Origin: Mycobacterium florentinum | GTDB taxonomy: Bacteria > Actinomycetota > Actinomycetes > Mycobacteriales > Mycobacteriaceae | Length of the DNA: 64,000 nt | Assembly (NCBI RefSeq): GCF_010730355.1 | Contig: NZ_AP022576.1 | Location: 3,658,001-3,722,000 of the forward strand | Reading direction: 5' to 3' | In this document: in pieces, positions 9,930-19,861 of the stretch | Position numbering within the stretch: the stretch's first letter is position 1 | Layout: each line of letters opens with the position of its first letter | Translations under genes and position numbers: made by a program | The notes under the pieces: generated by a model | Told to the model about the DNA's origin: nothing | The model's database searches: none | The model's input: the letters and a program-made list of their open reading frames with translations, nothing else

Positions 9930-11332
9930 CCACACAGGTCCAACCGCCGGTCACGCTCGCGCCATCGCTGCCGACTCGGCGCAACTCCGAGCTGCTGTTG
10001 TTGTGCTTCGCCGCGCTGATCACCGTCGCCGCGTTGCTGATCGTCGACGCCAACCAGGCACGCGGCCTGGGCTGGGGCGTGGCCAGTTACGGGCTGGGCT
10101 TTCTGGCCTTGTTCGGAGGCGCACACCTGGCCGTTAGGCGCTTCGCCCCCTACACCGACCCGTTGCTGCTGCCAATTGTGGCGCTGCTCAACGGACTTGG
10201 CTTGGTGATGATCCACCGGCTCGACCTTGTCGGCAACGAGTTCAACGGTCGTCACCCCAGCGCAGCCCAGCAGCTGCTGTGGACCCTGGTCAGCGTCGCC
10301 GCGTTCGCACTCGTCGTCACCTTCCTCAAAGACCACCGGCAGCTCGCGCGCTACGGCTACATCTTTGGACTCACCGGGCTTGTCTTCTTGGCCGTACCCG
10401 CCATCCTGCCGGCCGCACTGTCGGAGCAGAACGGCGCCAAGATCTGGATTCGCCTGCCGGGCTTCTCAATTCAGCCCGCCGAGTTCTCCAAGATTCTGCT
10501 GCTGATCTTCTTCTCCGCGGTGCTGGTGGCCAAGCGCGGCCTGTTCACCAGTGTCGGCAAGCACCTGATGGGGATGACCCTGCCCCGCCCGCGGGACCTC
10601 GCGCCGCTGTTGGCGGCGTGGGTGATCTCGATCGGTGTCATGGTCTTCGAAAAAGACCTCGGCACTTCGCTACTGCTCTACGCGTCGTTTCTGGTAGTCG
10701 TCTACCTGGCCACGCAGCGCTTCAGCTGGGTCGTCATCGGGCTGGTGCTGTTCGCCGCGGGAAGCGTTGTCGCGTATTTCATTTTCGCGCATGTGCGGAC
10801 CCGCGTGCAGATGTGGTGGGACCCGTTCTCCGACCCCGACGGCAGCGGTTATCAAATCGTGCAGTCACTGTTCAGCTTTGCTACCGGAGGCATCTTCGGC
10901 ACCGGTCTGGGCAACGGCCAACCCGACACAGTGCCGGCCGCGTCCACCGATTTCATCATCGCCGCGTTCGGTGAAGAGCTCGGACTGGTCGGGCTGGCCA
11001 GCATCCTGATTCTGTACACCATCGTCATCGTCCGGGGCATGCGTACGGCGATCGCGACACGAGACAGCTTCGGCAAGCTGTTGGCCGCCGGTCTGGCCTC
11101 GACGCTGGCGATCCAGCTGTTCATCGTCGTCGGCGGTGTCACCCAACTGATTCCGCTGACCGGACTGACCACACCGTGGATGTCCTACGGCGGATCCTCA
11201 CTGCTGGCCAACTACGTGCTGTTGGCCATCCTGGCGCGCATCTCGCATAGCGCTCGACGCCCGTTGCGATCCCGCACGCGCGACACGTCGCCGCTCGCGG
11301 CGGCCGGCACCGAGGTGATTCAGAAGGTATGA
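9926..11332 (+). CDS. rodA: RodA, SEDS-family peptidoglycan glycosyltransferase
   Basis: 468 residues (469 in M. tuberculosis), a polytopic membrane protein with about 10-12 helices. SEDS hallmarks are present: KIWIRLPGFSIQPAEFSKI in the middle, FEKDLGTSLLLYASF, and PLTGLTTPWMSYGGSSLLANY near the C-terminus. RodA polymerises lipid II for polar elongation and works with the class B PBP encoded next. An open frame extends upstream to 9296, but the ATG at 9926 overlapping the pstP stop is the true start by family length and coupling. It overlaps pbpA by 4 bp. Confidence 0.96.
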
Positions 11333-12807
11333 ACACCTCTCTCCGCCGGATCTCGATGACCGTGATGGCGCTGATCGTGCTCCTCCTTCTCAACGCCACC
11401 ATGACGCAGGTGTTCGCCGCCGACGGGCTGCGGGCAGACCCACGCAACCAGCGGGTCCTGCTCGACGAGTACTCCCGCCAGCGCGGCCAGATCATCGCCG
11501 GTGGCCAGCTGCTGGCCTACTCGGTGGCCACCGACAGCCGGTTCCGTTTCCTGCGGGTGTACCCCAACCCCGCGGTGTATGCGCCGATCACCGGCTTCTA
11601 CTCGTTGCGCTATTCCAGCTCCGGCCTGGAACGTGCCGAGGACTCGCTGCTGAACGGTTCCGACGAGCGGCTGTTCGGACGCCGGCTGGCCGACTTCTTC
11701 ACCGGCCGCGATCCCCGCGGCGGCAATGTCGACACCACGATCAACCCCCGGATGCAGCAAGCCGCCTGGGACGCGATGCAGCAGGGCTGCGGCGGGCCGC
11801 CGTGCAAGGGAGCCGTGGTCGCCCTGGAGCCGTCCACCGGCAAAATTCTGGCCATGGTGTCCTCGCCGTCGTATGACCCCAACCTGCTCTCCTCGCACGA
11901 CCCCGAGGTCCAGGCGCAGGCATGGCAGCGGCTGCGCGACAACCCGGACAACCCGCTCACCAACCGGGCGATCTCGGAGACCTACCCACCCGGTTCGACG
12001 TTCAAGGTGATCACCACCGCGGCCGCGCTGCAGGCCGGCGCCAAGGACGACGAACAGCTGACGGCCGCGGCCACGATCCCGCTGCCCAACAGCACCGCCA
12101 CCTTGGAGAACTACGGCGGCACGCCGTGCGGCGACCAACCGACCGTCTCGCTGAGCGAGGCCTTCGCCAAGTCGTGCAACACCGCATTCGTCCAGCTGGG
12201 CATCCTCACCGGGTCCGAGGCCCTGCGTAGCATGGCGCATTCATTCGGCCTGGACAGCAGCCCGAGCGTGATTCCGCTTCAGGTGGCGGAATCGACTGTT
12301 GGGATAATCGCGGATGCCGCCGCTCTCGGGATGTCTAGCATCGGGCAGAAGGACGTGGCGCTGACCCCGCTGCAGAACGCGGAGATCGCGGCGACCATCG
12401 CGAACGACGGCGTGACGATGCAGCCCTACCTGGTCGAGAGCCTCAAGGGACCGGATTTGGCCAACATCAGCACGACTGCGCCCTATCAGCAGCGTCGCGC
12501 GGTATCGCCGCAGATCGCCGCTAAGCTGACAGAGCTCATGGTCGGTGCCGAGAAGGCTGCACAGCAGAAAGGGGCCATTCCCGGCGTGCAGATCGCATCC
12601 AAGACCGGTACCGCAGAGCATGGCGCCGACCCGCGGAACACCCCGCCGCACGCGTGGTACATCGCATTCGCGCCCGCGCAATCGCCGAAGGTTGCCGTGG
12701 CGGTGCTGGTAGAGAACGGTGCCGACCGCCTGTCCGCAACCGGCGGCGCGCTCGCCGCGCCGATCGGACGGGCCGTCATCAAGGCCGCACTGCAGGGGGG
12801 CCCATGA
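11329..12807 (+). CDS. pbpA: PbpA, class B penicillin-binding protein (transpeptidase)
   Basis: 492 residues (491 in M. tuberculosis). An N-terminal signal anchor at about 7-28 is followed by the dimerisation domain and a C-terminal transpeptidase with all three active-site motifs: the nucleophile motif STFK at about 223-226 (in [16 protein letters not shown]), SCN in KSCNTAF, and KTG in [10 protein letters not shown]. It cross-links peptidoglycan in the periplasm, partnered with RodA. In M. tuberculosis PknB phosphorylates it and PstP removes the phosphate; both genes are in the same operon. Coupled to rodA and pknA by 4-bp overlaps. Confidence 0.97.
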   Translation: MNTSLRRISMTVMALIVLLLLNATMTQVFAADGLRADPRNQRVLLDEYSRQRGQIIAGGQLLAYSVATDSRFRFLRVYPNPAVYAPITGFYSLRYSSSGLERAEDSLLNGSDERLFGRRLADFFTGRDPRGGNVDTTINPRMQQAAWDAMQQGCGGPPCKGAVVALEPSTGKILAMVSSPSYDPNLLSSHDPEVQAQAWQRLRDNPDNPLTNRAISETYPPGSTFKVITTAAALQAGAKDDEQLTAAATIPLPNSTATLENYGGTPCGDQPTVSLSEAFAKSCNTAFVQLGILTGSEALRSMAHSFGLDSSPSVIPLQVAESTVGIIADAAALGMSSIGQKDVALTPLQNAEIAATIANDGVTMQPYLVESLKGPDLANISTTAPYQQRRAVSPQIAAKLTELMVGAEKAAQQKGAIPGVQIASKTGTAEHGADPRNTPPHAWYIAFAPAQSPKVAVAVLVENGADRLSATGGALAAPIGRAVIKAALQGGP

Positions 12808-14129
12808 GCCCGCGAGTTGGAGTGACGCTGTCCGGCAGGTACCGGCTGCAGCGCCTCATCGCCACCGGCGGCATGGGCCAGGTGTGGGAGGCCGTCGACA
12901 GCCGGCTGGGGCGGCGCGTCGCGGTCAAGGTTCTCAAGGCGGAGTTCTCCCAGGACCCCGAGTTCATCGAGCGGTTCCGCGCCGAGGCGCGCACCACCGC
13001 GATGCTCAACCACCCCGGCATCGCCGCTGTGCACGACTACGGCGAAAGCCAGATGGACGGCGAGGGTCGCACCGCCTATCTGGTGATGGAACTGGTCAAT
13101 GGTGAGCCGCTGAACTCGGTGCTCAAGCGCACCGGCCGGTTGTCGCTGCGCCATGCGCTGGACATGCTCGAGCAGACGGGCCGGGCGCTGCAGATCGCGC
13201 ACGCCGCCGGGCTGGTGCACCGCGACGTCAAACCGGGGAACATCCTGATCACCCCGACGGGGCAGGTGAAGATCACCGACTTCGGTATCGCCAAGGCCGT
13301 CGACGCCGCGCCGGTCACCCAGACCGGCATGGTGATGGGTACCGCCCAATACATCGCGCCGGAACAGGCACTGGGCCACGACGCCACCCCCTCCAGCGAC
13401 GTCTACTCGCTGGGAGTTGTTGGCTACGAAGTGGTTTCGGGTAAGCGGCCGTTCACCGGTGACGGCGCCTTGACGGTCGCAATGAAGCACATCAAGGAGC
13501 CCCCGCCGCCGCTGCCGCCCGAGCTTCCGCCCAATGTGCGCGAACTCATCGAGATCACGCTGGTCAAGAACCCCGGCATGCGCTACCGCAGCGGGGGCCC
13601 GTTCGCCGACGCCGTGGCCGCGGTCCGCGCCGGCCGCCGTCCCCCGCGGCCCAGTCAGTCACCGCCACCCGGACGGGCCTCGCCGGCGGCCATTCCGTCG
13701 AGCCCGCAAACCCGGTCCGCCGCCGCGGTCAGTCCCCGCACTGCCGCACCGCGGCGGTCCCAGCCGACGACGAGTCGCCGCCAACCGCCGGCCCGTCGCA
13801 CCTTTTCGTCGGGTCAACGCGCGCTGCTGTGGGCCGCCGGGGTGCTGGGCGCGCTCGCGATCATCATCGCGGTGCTCATCGTCATCAATTCGCGCGGCGA
13901 CAATCAGCAGCAGCCTCCGCCCCCGACGGTCACCGACACCGGGACGCCGCCGGCCAACGGGCCCCCGCCGGCCAGCAAGACCCCGAGCGGTTCGGCGCCG
14001 AGTTTGCGGCTGGATTGGACGGATCGCGGCGCGATAAGCAATTCTGGATTGCAGAGCAGGCCACCCGATCTGAGCTGGGCTACCCCCTCAACGCCCAGCC
14101 TGTCGCCGGCCCGAGGCGAGACACCGTAA
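12804..14129 (+). CDS. pknA: PknA, transmembrane Ser/Thr protein kinase
   Basis: 441 residues (431 in M. tuberculosis). The kinase domain at residues about 10-270 has the glycine loop [12 protein letters not shown], the lysine in VAVKVLK, the catalytic loop [10 protein letters not shown] and [10 protein letters not shown] Pro/Ser/Arg-rich juxtamembrane segment and one membrane helix (about 339-365, [16 protein letters not shown]) follow, with a short extracellular tail lacking PASTA repeats. It governs cell shape and division by phosphorylating Wag31, FtsZ and others. Coupled to pbpA by ATGA and to pknB by a 1-bp TAATG overlap. Confidence 0.97.
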   Translation: MSPRVGVTLSGRYRLQRLIATGGMGQVWEAVDSRLGRRVAVKVLKAEFSQDPEFIERFRAEARTTAMLNHPGIAAVHDYGESQMDGEGRTAYLVMELVNGEPLNSVLKRTGRLSLRHALDMLEQTGRALQIAHAAGLVHRDVKPGNILITPTGQVKITDFGIAKAVDAAPVTQTGMVMGTAQYIAPEQALGHDATPSSDVYSLGVVGYEVVSGKRPFTGDGALTVAMKHIKEPPPPLPPELPPNVRELIEITLVKNPGMRYRSGGPFADAVAAVRAGRRPPRPSQSPPPGRASPAAIPSSPQTRSAAAVSPRTAAPRRSQPTTSRRQPPARRTFSSGQRALLWAAGVLGALAIIIAVLIVINSRGDNQQQPPPPTVTDTGTPPANGPPPASKTPSGSAPSLRLDWTDRGAISNSGLQSRPPDLSWATPSTPSLSPARGETP

Positions 14130-16006
14130 TGACCACCCCGCAACACCTGTCCGACCGTTATGAACTGGGCGACATTCTCGGTTTCGGCGGCATGTCCGAG
14201 GTTCACTTGGCCCGCGACGTTCGCTTGCACCGCGACGTCGCGGTGAAGGTGCTGCGCGCAGATCTTGCCCGCGACCCGAGTTTCTATTTGCGCTTCCGTC
14301 GCGAGGCCCAGAACGCCGCGGCGCTGAATCACCCGGCCATCGTCGCGGTCTACGACACCGGCGAGGCGGAAACCCCCGCCGGTCCGCTGCCCTACATCGT
14401 CATGGAGTACGTCGACGGCGTCACGCTGCGCGACATCGTGCACAACGACGGACCGCTGCCGCCGCGGCGCGCGATCGAGATCATCGCCGACGCCTGCCAG
14501 GCCCTGAACTTCAGCCACCAGAACGGCATCATCCACCGCGACGTCAAGCCGGCGAACATCATGATCAGCACTACCAATGCGGTCAAGGTGATGGACTTCG
14601 GCATCGCCCGGGCGATCGCCGACAGCGGCAATAGCGTCACCCAGACCGCGGCCGTTATCGGGACCGCGCAATACCTCTCGCCGGAACAGGCCCGGGGCGA
14701 TTCCGTCGACGCCCGCTCCGATGTCTACTCGTTGGGCTGCGTGCTGTACGAAATCCTCACGGGGGAACCACCTTTCACCGGAGATTCGCCGGTTTCGGTT
14801 GCCTACCAACATGTCCGGGAAGACCCGGCGGCACCGTCGCAGCGGCACTCCGGTATTTCCCCGGACCTGGACGCCGTCGTGCTCAAGGCGTTGGCCAAGA
14901 ACCCGGAGAACCGCTATCAGACGGCCGCGGAGATGCGCGCCGACCTGGTTCGGGTGCACAACGGGGAACCGCCGGAAGCGCCGAAGGTGCTCACCGACGC
15001 CGAGCGGACCTCGCTGATGGCAACGGGATCTGGCTTCGGGAATCCGCGGACCGACCCGCTGCCGCGCCAGCGCCTCACCGACACCGACCCCGATCGGATG
15101 GGCGGTCCGGTCGGTCGCTGGGTCGTCGCGGTCGCCGTGCTGGCGGTGCTGACGATCGTCGTCGTGATCGCGTTCAACACGTTCGGCGGCTCGACCCGCG
15201 ACGTGCAAGTGCCCGACATGCGCGGCCAGGTATCCGCCGATGCCGTTGCCGCCCTGCAGAATCGCGGCTTCAAGACGCGCACGCTGCAGAAGCCCGACTC
15301 GTCGATCCCACCCGATCACGTCATCAGCACCGACCCCGGTGCGAACGCGTCCGTGGCGGCCGGCGACGAGATCACGATCAACGTGTCGACCGGACCCGAG
15401 CAACGCGAAGTACCCGACGTGTCCTCGATGAGTTACTCCGACGCGGTCAGCAAGCTGAAGGCCGCCGGGTTCACCAAATTCAAGCAGTCGAACTCGCCGT
15501 CGACCCCCGAGCTGCTGGGCAAGGTGATCGGCACCAACCCGCCCGCCAATCAGACGTCGGCGATCACCAACGTCATCACCGTGATCGTGGGCTCCGGACC
15601 CGAGACCAAACAGGTCCCCGACGTCGCGGGCCAGACCGTCGACATCGCGCAGAAGAACCTCACGGTCTACGGCTTCACCAAGCTCACCCAGACAGCGGTG
15701 GACAGCCCCCGCCCGGCCGGCGAGGTGATCGGCACCAATCCGCCCAAGGGACAGACGGTTCCAGTGGATTCGATCATCGAGCTGCAGGTGTCCAAGGGCA
15801 ATCAGTTCCTGATGCCCGACCTGACCGGCATGTTCTGGACCGACGCCGAACCACGGTTACGCGCGCTCGGCTGGACCGGGGTGCTGGACAAGGGCGCCGA
15901 CGTCGACGCCGGCGGCTCCCAGTCCCACAAGGTGGTGTATCAGAACCCGCCCGCCGGCGCCGGGGTCAACCGGGACGGCATCATCACGCTGAAGTTCGGT
16001 CAGTAG
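14129..16006 (+). CDS. pknB: PknB, PASTA-domain Ser/Thr protein kinase
   Basis: 625 residues (626 in M. tuberculosis). The kinase domain, residues about 8-275, has LGFGGMSEVHLARDV, HRDVKPANIM and MDFGIARAI with an activation loop containing SVTQTAAVIGT. A membrane helix lies at about 331-352, then four extracellular PASTA domains (about 355-625), each with a VPDV/MPDL start and GxNPPxG turn, which bind muropeptides and lipid II. PknB is the master regulator of wall growth, acting on CwlM, MurJ and PBPs. The start is the ATG overlapping the pknA stop. Its 3' end overlaps convergent trpG by 23 bp. Confidence 0.97.
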   Translation: MTTPQHLSDRYELGDILGFGGMSEVHLARDVRLHRDVAVKVLRADLARDPSFYLRFRREAQNAAALNHPAIVAVYDTGEAETPAGPLPYIVMEYVDGVTLRDIVHNDGPLPPRRAIEIIADACQALNFSHQNGIIHRDVKPANIMISTTNAVKVMDFGIARAIADSGNSVTQTAAVIGTAQYLSPEQARGDSVDARSDVYSLGCVLYEILTGEPPFTGDSPVSVAYQHVREDPAAPSQRHSGISPDLDAVVLKALAKNPENRYQTAAEMRADLVRVHNGEPPEAPKVLTDAERTSLMATGSGFGNPRTDPLPRQRLTDTDPDRMGGPVGRWVVAVAVLAVLTIVVVIAFNTFGGSTRDVQVPDMRGQVSADAVAALQNRGFKTRTLQKPDSSIPPDHVISTDPGANASVAAGDEITINVSTGPEQREVPDVSSMSYSDAVSKLKAAGFTKFKQSNSPSTPELLGKVIGTNPPANQTSAITNVITVIVGSGPETKQVPDVAGQTVDIAQKNLTVYGFTKLTQTAVDSPRPAGEVIGTNPPKGQTVPVDSIIELQVSKGNQFLMPDLTGMFWTDAEPRLRALGWTGVLDKGADVDAGGSQSHKVVYQNPPAGAGVNRDGIITLKFGQ

Positions 16007-16679
16007 CCGCCGGGTCGGGGAAATGCGGCCGCACCGCGGAACGAACCTCGTTCTCCAGGCGGCGGATCAGGGTGTCGTCGCGCGACCACCCGCAATCGGC
16101 GAGCCAGTTGGCCAGCATCCGGTGCCCGCCCTCGGTGAGGATCGACTCCGGGTGGAACTGCACACCGTGGATCGGCAACTCGGTGTGCCGCACGGCCATG
16201 ATGACCCCGCTGCGGGTGTGGGCCGTCGCCTCGAGCACCCGCGGCAGCGATTCCGGCAGGATGGTCAGCGAGTGGTAGCGGGTCGCCGTGAACGGATCTG
16301 GAAGTCCTTGCAGCACACCAGCATTGGTGTGGTGGACGCTGCTGGTCTTGCCGTGCAACAGTTCGGGTGCGCGGTCGACGGTGGCACCGAAGGCGACGCC
16401 GATGGCCTGGTGCCCGAGGCAGACGCCGAGCAGCGGGGTGGCCGCCGCCGCGCACGCCCGGACCAGGTCGATCGATGCGCCCGCGCGTTCCGGGGTGCCC
16501 GGCCCAGGGCTCAGCAGCACACCGTCGAACTGCGCGGCGATGGCGGCATGGCCACCTGGGGGGTCGGAAAGCCGGGGGTCGTCGTTGCGCCACACGTCAG
16601 CCTCGACTCCGAGTTGCCCCAGATATTGCACGAGGTTGAACACGAAGCTGTCGTAGTTGTCGACAACCAGGATCCGCAT
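15984..16679 (-). CDS. trpG: Glutamine amidotransferase subunit of anthranilate/aminodeoxychorismate synthase
   Basis: 231 residues (232 in M. tuberculosis TrpG, Rv0013). A class I glutamine amidotransferase: start MRILVVDNYDSFVFNLVQYL, oxyanion strand LSPGPGTPE, nucleophile Cys in GVCLGHQAIG, and the His-Glu pair in GVQFHPESIL. It supplies ammonia to TrpE for tryptophan synthesis and, in many bacteria with a single copy, to PabB for folate. Located away from other trp genes, as in relatives. The last 23 bp lie inside the end of convergent pknB; no separate terminator is visible. Confidence 0.95.
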   Translation of the reverse strand: MRILVVDNYDSFVFNLVQYLGQLGVEADVWRNDDPRLSDPPGGHAAIAAQFDGVLLSPGPGTPERAGASIDLVRACAAAATPLLGVCLGHQAIGVAFGATVDRAPELLHGKTSSVHHTNAGVLQGLPDPFTATRYHSLTILPESLPRVLEATAHTRSGVIMAVRHTELPIHGVQFHPESILTEGGHRMLANWLADCGWSRDDTLIRRLENEVRSAVRPHFPDPAATDRTSA

Positions 16680-16728
16680 CGTGTCAGGTTACCGCTCTGC
16701 CGAGCCCCGGGCCCCGCTCAGTGGGCCC

Positions 16729-17472
16729 TCAGTAGCCGACGGGGCCGGCCGGCTGCGCGAAATGCATGCGGACCGGTTCGCTGTGGCCGACCAACTGCAC
16801 GTCGGGTTTGGCGTCCTCGTGGTAGCCGAGCCCGAACCGGACCACGTACTGCTTGTAGAGAGTCACTAGGGGAGCGGCGGCCAGGGCCGCCTGCATGGCC
16901 GCGGCGTTGCCGATAGCGGTGATCGTGTACGGCGGGCTGTAGGTACGCCCGTTGAGCAGGAGCGTGTTGCCCACGCAGCGCGGTACCGACGTCGCGATGA
17001 TCCGCTGATCCTGCATCTGGATCGCCTCCGCCCCGGCGCTCCACAGGGCGTTGAGGACGGCCTGGATGTCTTGCTGGTGCACCACCAGGTCGTCGGGGGA
17101 CGCATCGCGCGGGAAGCGACCGTTGGCGTCGCGCTGGGCGTCGTCGAGCGCCACCACCAGCCCCGGCCCGTGCACCGGAGTCATGTCCGCGTCAGCGGCC
17201 AGTTCAGCCGAGCGCCGCAGCATGGCCGCCAGTGCGGCATCCGAAGATCGCAGATGCGTCGAATCGATCTTGCCGGCCAGTTCGTCGCGTTCGGCCTTGA
17301 GGCGATTCACCGAGGCCTGCGTCTCGCGCACCAGGTCGACCAGCCGCGGTGCGTCGCTGCGGCGGATCTCGGCGCCGCCGGATACTCCGTGGGTGGCCGC
17401 CAGCAGCAATCCGGCCAGCAAGCAAACCAACGGGACACCGAAGCGCCACGGGGAGCGGCGGGTCTGGGTCAT
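16729..17472 (-). CDS. DUF881 membrane protein (Rv0012-like)
   Basis: 247 residues. An N-terminal membrane helix at about 10-30 (FGVPLVCLLAGLLLAATHGVS) is followed by a coiled-coil segment (LVRETQASVNRLKAERDEL) and the extracytoplasmic DUF881 domain with VHGPGLVVALDDA and NALWSAGAEAIQMQDQRI. This family is linked by position to division genes in actinobacteria and Firmicutes, but no biochemical role is established. It is divergent from crgA, as Rv0012 is from Rv0011c. Confidence 0.9.
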   Translation of the reverse strand: MTQTRRSPWRFGVPLVCLLAGLLLAATHGVSGGAEIRRSDAPRLVDLVRETQASVNRLKAERDELAGKIDSTHLRSSDAALAAMLRRSAELAADADMTPVHGPGLVVALDDAQRDANGRFPRDASPDDLVVHQQDIQAVLNALWSAGAEAIQMQDQRIIATSVPRCVGNTLLLNGRTYSPPYTITAIGNAAAMQAALAAAPLVTLYKQYVVRFGLGYHEDAKPDVQLVGHSEPVRMHFAQPAGPVGY

Positions 17473-17590
17473 CGAGTCTCCAATTTCCTGGTCGGGGGGC
17501 CAGGTGGGTTAATCTCGTAGCCAAGTCCTGCGTGTAGCTATAACCGCTATCGTTGCACCCCGTCCCGTTCACCGTGATCCCGAGGTAATC

Positions 17591-17872
17591 ATGCCCAAGT
17601 CCAAGGTCCGCAAGAAGAACGACTTCACCGTCAGCGCGGTCAGCCGGACGCCGGTGAAAGTGAAGGTCGGCCCGTCCAGCGTGTGGTTCGTCGCGCTGTT
17701 CGTGGGACTGATGTTGATCGGCCTCGTTTGGCTGATGGTGTTCCAGCTGGCGGCGGTCGGCAGCCAGGCACCGACCGCCCTGCACTGGATGGCGGAACTG
17801 GGTCCGTGGAACTACGCGATCGCGTTCGCTTTCATGATCACCGGTTTGTTGCTCACGATGCGCTGGCACTAA
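17591..17872 (+). CDS. crgA: CrgA, septum-localised division regulator
   Basis: 93 residues, the same length as in M. tuberculosis. A basic N-terminus ([16 protein letters not shown]) leads to two membrane helices at about 33-53 and 68-90, with the conserved loop [18 protein letters not shown] between them. CrgA recruits FtsI and other septal proteins, interacts with CwsA and Wag31, and in mycobacteria acts as a scaffold at the divisome. GAGG lies 5 bp before the ATG. Confidence 0.96.
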   Translation: MPKSKVRKKNDFTVSAVSRTPVKVKVGPSSVWFVALFVGLMLIGLVWLMVFQLAAVGSQAPTALHWMAELGPWNYAIAFAFMITGLLLTMRWH

Positions 17873-17943
17873 CCAAGATCAAATGCCGAATGAATTCATC
17901 TCGGGGTCGATCCGCGGCTAACCCAGCAACCTTGTGACCACCC

Positions 17944-17992
17944 AATCACACGCGTGTGATTTATCCCCACTGTTGATAGCTGATGTGGATAA
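17944..17992. promoter_or_regulatory. 18-bp perfect palindrome with two adjoining DnaA-box-like sites
   Basis: AATCACACGCGTGTGATT at 17944-17961 is a perfect inverted repeat. It runs straight into TTATCCCCA (17961-17969; one mismatch to TTATCCACA) and is followed by TGTGGATAA (17984-17992), the exact complement of the TTATCCACA DnaA box. All three lie between crgA and the Rv0010c-like gene. The elements are directly visible; a role in DnaA titration or in control of the downstream gene is inferred. Confidence 0.55.
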
Positions 17993-18027
17993 CTGCATCG
18001 GCAGTGGTGGGAGGGGCTGAGGACCGC

Positions 18028-18462
18028 ATGCAGCAAACACAGTGGGAGCCGCGCGCTGCGGGAGTCGCTGGTTGTGGCCTCGGCGGGTTTTTCATGGCTA
18101 TCGCCAGTGTGACCGTAGTCACAGACGCGCCGGGGCGCGTCCTGGTGGGGATTGCCGGGGTGGGTCTGCTGTTGTTTGCGGGCGCGACGTGGCGAGCGCG
18201 CCCGAAGCTGGCAATTACCCCCGCCGGGCTGGTGATCCGGGGATGGTTCCGGACGCAGGTATTCCAGCACGCCGACATCAAGATCATCCGGATCACCGAG
18301 TTCCGTCGCCTCGGCCGCAAGGTGCGTTTCCTCGAGGTCGAAACGGCCGACGACAGCCTGGTGCTGTTCTCCCGGTGGGACCTCGGCACCGAGCCGCTCG
18401 AGGTGCTCGACGCGCTTACCGAAGTCGGCTACGCCGGTCGAAACGGCGCCGCGCCGGCGTAG
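18028..18462 (+). CDS. PH-domain-like membrane protein (Rv0010c-like)
   Basis: 144 residues (141 in Rv0010c). Two N-terminal membrane helices at about 10-55 (AGCGLGGFFMAIASVTVV and LVGIAGVGLLLFAGATW) precede a small beta-rich domain with LAITPAGLVIRGWFRTQVF and ITEFRRLGRKVRFLEVE, the pattern of the low-molecular-weight PH-like family (bPH). Function unknown. I chose ATG 18028 because GAGGA lies 5-9 bp upstream and it matches the family length; an earlier start at 17983 would fall within the DnaA-box site. It converges on ppiA. Confidence 0.82.
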   Translation: MQQTQWEPRAAGVAGCGLGGFFMAIASVTVVTDAPGRVLVGIAGVGLLLFAGATWRARPKLAITPAGLVIRGWFRTQVFQHADIKIIRITEFRRLGRKVRFLEVETADDSLVLFSRWDLGTEPLEVLDALTEVGYAGRNGAAPA

Positions 18463-18469
18463 CCAGAAG

Positions 18470-18486
18470 ACGATCTAGGAGATCGT
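18470..18486. terminator. Hairpin across the convergent stops of Rv0010c-like gene and ppiA
   Basis: ACGATCT (18470-18476), loop AGG, AGATCGT (18480-18486): a perfect 7-bp stem that contains the ppiA stop. No T-run follows on either strand. It may act as a bidirectional U-less terminator or 3' end stabiliser; the structure is real, the role inferred. Confidence 0.35.
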
Positions 18487-19023
18487 GATCGACTCGATGA
18501 CGACCGGGTCGGTCGGACGGTCGTTGCCGTCGGTGGACGTCGTCGCGATCGCGTCGACCACCTTCTGCGACTCGGGCTCGATAACCTCGCCGAAGATGGT
18601 GTGGCGACGGTTCAGGTGCGGCGTCTGTCCGACGGTGATGAAGAACTGCGAGCCGTTGGTGCCCGGGCCCGCGTTGGCCATCGCGAGCAGGTAGGGCTTG
18701 TCGAACTGCAACTCGGGGTGGAACTCGTCGGCGAACTGATAGCCCGGGCCACCGCGACCGGTACCGGTCGGGTCGCCGCCCTGGATCATGAAGCCCTGGA
18801 TCACTCTGTGAAAGACCGCGCCGTCGTAGAACGGACCGGAAGGACTGCCCGACGCGTTTTGGGTCGAGTACTCCTTGGTGCCCTGCGCCAGGCCAACGAA
18901 GTTGGCGACCGTCTTGGGCGCGTGGTTTCCAAACAGGGCGATCTTGATGTCGCCGCGGTTGGTGTGCAGTGTGGCAGTGGCAGTCTGAATCGGGCTGTTG
19001 GTCACGACACCAGAGTCTGCCAT
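18475..19023 (-). CDS. ppiA: PpiA, cyclophilin-type peptidyl-prolyl isomerase
   Basis: 182 residues, identical in length to M. tuberculosis PpiA. Cyclophilin signatures are [19 protein letters not shown] (catalytic Arg, Phe, Gln), [16 protein letters not shown] and [13 protein letters not shown]. It catalyses cis-trans isomerisation of Xaa-Pro bonds; the relative is cytosolic or partly secreted, and there is no signal peptide here. A frame open to 19089 would add 22 residues, but the ATG at 19023 ([20 protein letters not shown]) matches the family start. Confidence 0.96.
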   Translation of the reverse strand: MADSGVVTNSPIQTATATLHTNRGDIKIALFGNHAPKTVANFVGLAQGTKEYSTQNASGSPSGPFYDGAVFHRVIQGFMIQGGDPTGTGRGGPGYQFADEFHPELQFDKPYLLAMANAGPGTNGSQFFITVGQTPHLNRRHTIFGEVIEPESQKVVDAIATTSTDGNDRPTDPVVIESITIS

Positions 19024-19162
19024 TGCCCGCAGACCCGTCCGCACCGGGTGTCGCTCGGGGCAACCGGGTGCCGAAAATCCCACCATCACGCGGCAATAGG
19101 CGCGCCGGTCTTTCTATGGTGGCAGTCTGTAGGTTCCACGGCCCGGCACAGAAAGGCGGCAG

Positions 19163-19603
19163 ATGAGCGCTAAGGCGGAATCCCAGCTGACCCCTAGGCA
19201 GCGACTGTCCCGGGGCCTGACGTACTCGGCGTTGGGACCGGTGGACGTCACCCGCGGTGTCATCGGCCTGGGGGCGCACTCCGTGCAGTCCACCGCCTCG
19301 GAATTGCGCCGCCGCTACCGCCAGGGTCAACTGTCTCGCGAGATCGCAGCGGCGCAGGAGTCGATCGCCCAGGAGCTGGCCGCCGCGCAGGAAGTGGTTT
19401 CGAGCCTGCCGCAGGCGCTGCAGGACGCGCGCAAATCCCGGCGCCGCCGGGGCAAGCGCCCGTTGCTCGTTGCGGGAGCCGTCGCCGTGGTCGTGCTGGC
19501 CGGCGGCGCGGCCGCGTTCAGCATCGTGCGGCGCTCCACCCGCCGGGACAACCCCGAGCCGTCGCCGCGGCCGCCCAGTGTGGACGTGCAGCCACGGCCC
19601 TGA
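19163..19603 (+). CDS. cwsA: CwsA, cell wall synthesis protein
   Basis: 146 residues (145 for Rv0008c, CwsA). The N-terminal part has LTPRQRLSRGLTYSALGPVD; the centre is a coiled coil rich in Ala/Glu/Gln (residues about 55-95); one membrane helix at about 103-123 follows a strongly basic RRRRGK segment, with a short Pro-rich tail. In mycobacteria CwsA interacts with CrgA and Wag31 and influences polar growth and shape; crgA is 1.3 kb away. It is divergent from ppiA. Confidence 0.92.
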   Translation: MSAKAESQLTPRQRLSRGLTYSALGPVDVTRGVIGLGAHSVQSTASELRRRYRQGQLSREIAAAQESIAQELAAAQEVVSSLPQALQDARKSRRRRGKRPLLVAGAVAVVVLAGGAAAFSIVRRSTRRDNPEPSPRPPSVDVQPRP

Positions 19604-19744
19604 CGCCGGCCCGGCAGTAGGCCGCAAATTTCACCAATTGCACTGCGGCCATTCGCCATCCGTTGTATCGCGCTACCTAGCAGCGCTGTCTGGATCGCCT
19701 TACAGTTGCGGCCACGGGGGCCGAAATGAACGGAGCGGTCAATT

Positions 19745-19861
19745 ATGTCTCGTCTGACGAAGAAGGCGATCCTGGGTGCGGTCCTGATCAGCGCGGTGCT
19801 GTCGGTGACGGCGACGGGATGCGCCGGCGCGCCGGCACCGACGCAAATCACCACCCAATAG
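19745..19861 (+). CDS. 38-residue lipoprotein-like small protein
   Basis: ATG at 19745 to TAG at 19861. The product has a positively charged start (MSRLTKKA), a hydrophobic stretch ILGAVLISAVLSVTATG and then Cys25 followed by AGAPAPTQITTQ. This is a signal peptide with a passable lipobox (ATGC), leaving a mature lipopeptide of only about 14 residues. GGAG at 19732-19735 gives a ribosome site 9 bp away. No similar gene is at this place in M. tuberculosis as I recall it. It could instead be a leader peptide or a decayed lipoprotein gene. Confidence 0.5.
   Translation: MSRLTKKAILGAVLISAVLSVTATGCAGAPAPTQITTQ

Noticed and set aside
13904..15403. 499-codon open frame on the minus strand inside pknB
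   Set aside because: A shadow of the GC-rich codon pattern; the opposite frame is the well-conserved PknB with all kinase and PASTA motifs. The antisense product resembles no family.
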